Virus record (IMG/VR): IMGVR_UViG_3300043409_000868
Coordinates: 1-64,000 of that record
Length of the DNA stretch: 64,000 bases
Direction: 5' to 3' (one strand)
Source: a virus
The notes under the pieces: model-generated
What the model was told of the DNA's origin: nothing
Databases searched by the model: none
The model's input: the letters and a program-made list of their open reading frames with translations, nothing else
Shown: positions 60,911 through 64,000 of the stretch, piece after piece
Layout: every line of letters starts with the position of its first letter
Numbering within the stretch: position 1 is the first letter of the stretch
Program-made: the position numbers and the translations under genes

Positions 60911-61111
60911 ACCCACCCAATCTGCAGTGTTCTAGTTAAATCTATTGAACCTCAGATTGTTTTTTAGGTATCTCTTCCTACCTAAATCAACCATTACTAT
61001 TAATAGAATCCTGTAATCTACTAATGTGTGGTTGGTGGGACAAATATTCAACAAATAACCTAGGAGTTAGAATCTTTAACTAAAGACGCAACAAAAAAGG
61101 AGGCAAATTAA
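60911..61111. other. 201-bp intergenic gap in the late region
   Basis: It includes hairpin ttaggta-tctcttcc-tacctaa near 60964-60985 without a T-run directly after it, a short T-run before it, and aaaaaaggaggcaaatta as ribosome site for the next gene. It is the longest gap among the structural genes, so a late promoter or terminator is likely here, but none could be proven. Confidence 0.5.
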
Positions 61112-61225
61112 ATGCCAAAAGTAGGTAAAAAATCATTTCCTTATACAGCAAAAGGCAAAGCCGATGCAAAAGTAGAAGCTAAGAAATCTGGTAAGAAAAT
61201 GTCAATGAAGAAAGGCTATAAATAA
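61112..61225 (+). CDS. Lys-rich small head-region protein (37 aa)
   Basis: ATG 61112 follows a very strong site (aaaggagg). The product MPKVGKKSFPYTAKGKADAK is extremely basic and ends MKKGYK. Short proteins with this 'MPKVGKKxFPYTxxG' start are common near phage head genes and may bind packaged DNA. Stop overlaps the next ATG (taATG). Confidence 0.72.
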   Translation: MPKVGKKSFPYTAKGKADAKVEAKKSGKKMSMKKGYK

Positions 61226-61293
61226 TGACTAAGAAAAAATCAACAACTAAAAAGAAACCCAAGATGTCTTGTGGTTGCGGAGGTAAGAAATGA
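61225..61293 (+). CDS. Lys/Cys/Gly micro-protein (22 aa)
   Basis: MTKKKSTTKKKPKMSCGCGG is followed by KK. A tiny basic peptide with a CGCGG end, similar in kind to micro-proteins found beside the MPKVGKK-type gene in other phages. Overlaps both neighbours by one to four bases; ribosome site aagaaaggc is fair. Low certainty as a protein, but the coupling is tight. Confidence 0.5.
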   Translation: MTKKKSTTKKKPKMSCGCGGKK

Positions 61294-62087
61294 TTCCAGC
61301 ATCAGGTTCAATTAACGTATTAAGTACAACTACTTTAGGAACATCAGCATTAACTGGAACCTTAACTGGAACTACCGTTGCAGGTAGTAGATTACTAATT
61401 GTTACAAGTACTCCACCAAGTGCTTTAGATGGTATTAGAACAACAGCTGGTTTATTTTTAGGAAACGTAACAAACTTTCCAGTTGGATGTAGGGTAATTG
61501 CTCAACAAAGCCCTGTTAGTTATGCTTATGTTGGTGTATCTCATGCAGCTGGTACAGCTACTCTTAGTGTTGCTACTATGCCTTTTGCTTCTGTATCAGG
61601 ACAAACTTTTACTGTAACAGGAGCAACTAATTCTGCATTAAATGGAACATATGTAACTACTGCAACAGGAAGTACAACTACTTTTGTATTTGCTTTAGCA
61701 GCAGATCCTTTAACTGGTTTTACTGGATGTTCAGTAACTCCAGGTATTATCAACAGTGTAGCTGGAACATCAAGTGGTTGTGTCGGTTATTATACAATTA
61801 ATATGCCAGCTACAACTACTGTTAATGCCGCTTCATTAAGTACTGCTACTTGGACTCCATTTGTATTACCAGCTAGTACAACACATGTAATTAGTACTGC
61901 AGTTACTGCTACAAACACATTTGCTAATCTTATTTTAGATGGTGTGGGTTCTGTTACCCTTCCTTGTTTAGACATTGTTTGTTTTAAGAATCTATTTGCT
62001 GGTAGTTACGTTATGGCAAATGGAGGAGCAGCAACAGATGTAAGTAAACTTGTCTTTTGTACAGTCAACCCTAATGGAAGAAATTAA
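61290..62087 (+). CDS. Ser/Thr-rich beta structural protein (265 aa)
   Basis: Starts MIPASGSINVLSTTTLGTSA. Almost entirely Ser, Thr, Ala, Gly and Val with immunoglobulin-like and repeat character (FTVTGATNSALNGTYVTTAT), plus a few Cys near the C-terminus (PCLDIVCFKNLF). A short internal stretch resembles one in the next gene (GLFLGNVTN here, GVFIGAITN there). Likely a minor head-decoration or tail-adhesion protein. Ribosome site aggtaag. Function unknown. Confidence 0.6.
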   Translation: MIPASGSINVLSTTTLGTSALTGTLTGTTVAGSRLLIVTSTPPSALDGIRTTAGLFLGNVTNFPVGCRVIAQQSPVSYAYVGVSHAAGTATLSVATMPFASVSGQTFTVTGATNSALNGTYVTTATGSTTTFVFALAADPLTGFTGCSVTPGIINSVAGTSSGCVGYYTINMPATTTVNAASLSTATWTPFVLPASTTHVISTAVTATNTFANLILDGVGSVTLPCLDIVCFKNLFAGSYVMANGGAATDVSKLVFCTVNPNGRN

Positions 62088-62108
62088 TTAAAATTGGAGG
62101 ACTAATCA

Positions 62109-63524
62109 ATGCCAGCTATTTCATTTCCACAAGCACTAGCTCTTGCTAAAGGTGCTAATTATAATTTTCCAGGTAAATTTCCTGGCATTAATTTAGCTAC
62201 ATTGCTGAGTACTGCAACACCCATTAGACTAAATCAACCATCGTTTGTACTTAGTAACTCTGCACCTAATGCATTAAATTCTGCGGCTGTTTTATACACC
62301 CTTGCTTCTAGCACTACTGTTAATGATTCAAAATTAGTATATAAAACTGGTGGTAATTTAGTAGATACTGCTATGAAATGGACTAATGGAAAAAACTTGG
62401 GAAATTGGTATGAAATCCAAAGACATGCTGGTACTCCAACTGGTGGAACAGTATCTTCTGATGGTACAAAGTTAAAAATAACTTGTGGACCTGGTTTATC
62501 TAGTGTGACTCGTAGTCTAATACATGATACTCTTTATGATAGAAATGGAGTTTTAATAAATCCTTCTTCATCAAGCACAGTAATAGGATGGTTATATTTT
62601 TCAGATAAAGCAAATGCTACTATGTACTATAAAGGTTATGTAGAAAAAAATGATTTTCTTGCTGAAAATGGAACTATAGATTCAGCTAAAACACGACAAA
62701 AAACTTTTTTTGTTGGTTATACATATAATCACCTTTTTGAAATAATAGATCCAACTTTAAACATATTAGTAGGTTCGCAGCATGGTTTTGGTTTTATTCC
62801 AGTTCAAGCTATAGGTGGACAAAATTATACATGGTACGCTGTTGTAAAAGCTAATAACGCTTTAACTGACACTGTTGAATATCTATATAGCTTTAATACA
62901 AATCTTTCGGCTTTTTCTTCACAAAAATTAAAAGTTAATTTTACTGATGGAGTAGTTACTTTTTATGCTAATGATATGGTAACTCCTGTTGCTACAGTAA
63001 CTGTAGCTGATATACCTAACATTTTCATAGTAAACTCAGCTAACGCTATGTATGCTGGTGTATTATCACAAAAAGGTGGAGATATTTCAGGAACACATAT
63101 AGCTGGAGTTGGTTCTATATATGTAGAAGAAGCAGCTTCTTGGAGACAATTACCAGCTGGTGGTAAGGGTGGTTTAATTGCTACTTTAAGTCTTGCAACT
63201 AATGTTGTTACTTTAACTACTGGTACTACAACTGGACTTAGTGTTGGTATGCGCTTAGAAAAAACAAGTACTGGAGGTGGTGCTTTTAATGCTCTTACAA
63301 GCACAACAGGAGTATTTATTGGAGCAATTACTAACTCAACAACTTTTACTGTTGTTAATAGTATTTACACTACAGCAGCTAACCATGCTACTGCTGGTTC
63401 CATTACATTTGATGCTGGTTTACTTTTTGGTGCTAATAATTATGAAGATACAAATACTGAAATTACCTCTTCAGATACTCAATATCACAATACTGGTATC
63501 CAAATCCTTAAAAAATTAAAGTGA
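62109..63524 (+). CDS. Structural protein, first member of a tandem family (471 aa)
   Basis: ATG 62109 follows ggaggac. Its start MPAISFPQALALAKGAN is shared with the next, incomplete gene (MQVSYPQLLALARGAN), so the two are paralogues by duplication. The middle (residues ~110-320) resembles lectin-like beta-sandwich domains. The C-terminus has TGTTTGLSVGMRLEKTSTGG, an immunoglobulin-like repeat. A surface or adhesion role is likely; position among fibre genes supports this. Confidence 0.62.
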   Translation: MPAISFPQALALAKGANYNFPGKFPGINLATLLSTATPIRLNQPSFVLSNSAPNALNSAAVLYTLASSTTVNDSKLVYKTGGNLVDTAMKWTNGKNLGNWYEIQRHAGTPTGGTVSSDGTKLKITCGPGLSSVTRSLIHDTLYDRNGVLINPSSSSTVIGWLYFSDKANATMYYKGYVEKNDFLAENGTIDSAKTRQKTFFVGYTYNHLFEIIDPTLNILVGSQHGFGFIPVQAIGGQNYTWYAVVKANNALTDTVEYLYSFNTNLSAFSSQKLKVNFTDGVVTFYANDMVTPVATVTVADIPNIFIVNSANAMYAGVLSQKGGDISGTHIAGVGSIYVEEAASWRQLPAGGKGGLIATLSLATNVVTLTTGTTTGLSVGMRLEKTSTGGGAFNALTSTTGVFIGAITNSTTFTVVNSIYTTAANHATAGSITFDAGLLFGANNYEDTNTEITSSDTQYHNTGIQILKKLK

Positions 63525-63531
63525 GGTAATT

Positions 63532-64000
63532 ATGCAAGTATCCTATCCCCAATTACTAGCTCTTGCTAGGGGTGCTAATTTTTTTTATAACTTCCTTCCT
63601 AATAGGGGAATTAAGTATAGTACATTAACAGCTTCTAGTGGTTTTCGTTTTAAAGATCGACCATATAATGGAGCTGCACTTGATCCAGATTATGCTATTG
63701 GTTTAGCATCTTCAGGTACAATAGTTTATAATAAAAGTACTAGCACTGATTTATTAAACTCACAATTAATTTATAAATATGGCGGTAACTTAAGTGATAC
63801 ATCTAATTTTTCGTTAGGAATGAAATCAACTACAACTACATATGTTCCAGGAACTACCAATGCAATTATTAAAATAGGTGATTGGTTACTTGTTCAAGCT
63901 ACAGCTAGTGCGCCAAGAGAAACTGGATTATTTAAACTTACAAATAAATTTGTTACTTTATCAACCAATTCTACAATGACCGTTAGCAGTAGAATTATGT
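63532..64000 (+). CDS. Paralogous structural protein, cut by the window end
   Basis: ATG 63532 follows gtgaggtaatt. The frame is open for 156 codons to the end. Opening MQVSYPQLLALARGANFFYN parallels the preceding gene, as does a later LNSQLIYKYGGNLSDTS (DSKLVYKTGGNLVDTA in the neighbour). Composition is Ser/Thr/Asn-rich. The full length cannot be known. Confidence 0.68.
   Translation, partial: MQVSYPQLLALARGANFFYNFLPNRGIKYSTLTASSGFRFKDRPYNGAALDPDYAIGLASSGTIVYNKSTSTDLLNSQLIYKYGGNLSDTSNFSLGMKSTTTTYVPGTTNAIIKIGDWLLVQATASAPRETGLFKLTNKFVTLSTNSTMTVSSRIM

Overview
The window looks like one lytic podovirus genome, or a large part of one, opened at an arbitrary point. Every convincing gene is on the + strand. 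Genes are tightly packed, often overlapping by 1-4 bases (ATGA, TAATG). The core is T7-type: tail tubular protein B, gp17-like fibre N-terminus, gp18/gp19 terminase, gp14-like internal protein, T7-like RNA polymerase, gp4-like primase-helicase, gp5-like DNA polymerase, gp2.5-like SSB and gp8-like portal. The tail tubular gene is cut at the left edge and a structural gene at the right edge. No major capsid, scaffold or tail tubular A gene is seen; they probably lie just outside. Most genes are AT-rich. Three blocks are visibly richer in G+C: about 30.1-32.5, 45.5-46.05 and 58.9-60.1 kb. A secreted protein at 60.2-60.9 kb ends in two dockerin-type EF-hand repeats of the kind abundant in Planctomycetes (Phycisphaerae). 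This suggests, but does not prove, such a host.

Layout. 0-5.6 kb: tail tube and fibre. 5.6-6.6 kb: lysis genes (holin-like, nested lipoprotein) and small terminase. 6.6-8.3 kb: large terminase. 8.3-28.9 kb: internal virion proteins of 232, 1400, 1228 and 3999 aa. 28.9-34.5 kb: early region of small membrane peptides in hairpin-bounded cassettes, a compact RNA polymerase, and long non-coding stretches with iteron-like repeats and a strongly structured RNA candidate. 34.5-38.4 kb: small genes, a DUF932 protein and ThyX. 38.5-41 kb: T7-like RNA polymerase. 41-46.6 kb: phosphoesterase, SSB, RusA, deaminase, four clear tRNAs and one tRNA-like element. 46.6-53.8 kb: primase-helicase, DNA polymerase, HNH-like protein, dNMP kinase, 5'-3' exonuclease, class II ribonucleotide reductase. 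54.3-64 kb: portal, fibre and collagen-like adhesins, the dockerin protein and structural paralogues.

The main discovery candidate is a three-tier transcription system. Three different single-subunit RNA polymerases can be read from their motifs. (1) A domain at residues ~1200-1900 of the 3999-aa internal virion protein has a degenerate GR motif, motif A and a perfect RxxxKx7Y motif B, but only a tentative motif C. This recalls the N4 virion RNA polymerase, in an otherwise T7-like genome. (2) A compact 607-aa enzyme in the early region has DxxGR, motif A, motif B and HDA. (3) A canonical T7-like enzyme has 812 codons including the stop. The giant protein also carries a complete DEDDy 3'-5' exonuclease signature resembling that of the phage's own DNA polymerase, and an HExxH metallopeptidase signature.

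Two families of repeated hairpins in this region are promoter or processing-site candidates. One has the core gtcccc-loop-ggggac (five copies, 32.8-46.1 kb). The other has the core cctatg-5 nt-catagg (three copies, 29.2-29.8 kb). The proposed order is virion polymerase, then compact polymerase, then T7-like polymerase. This is inference from gene order and motifs.
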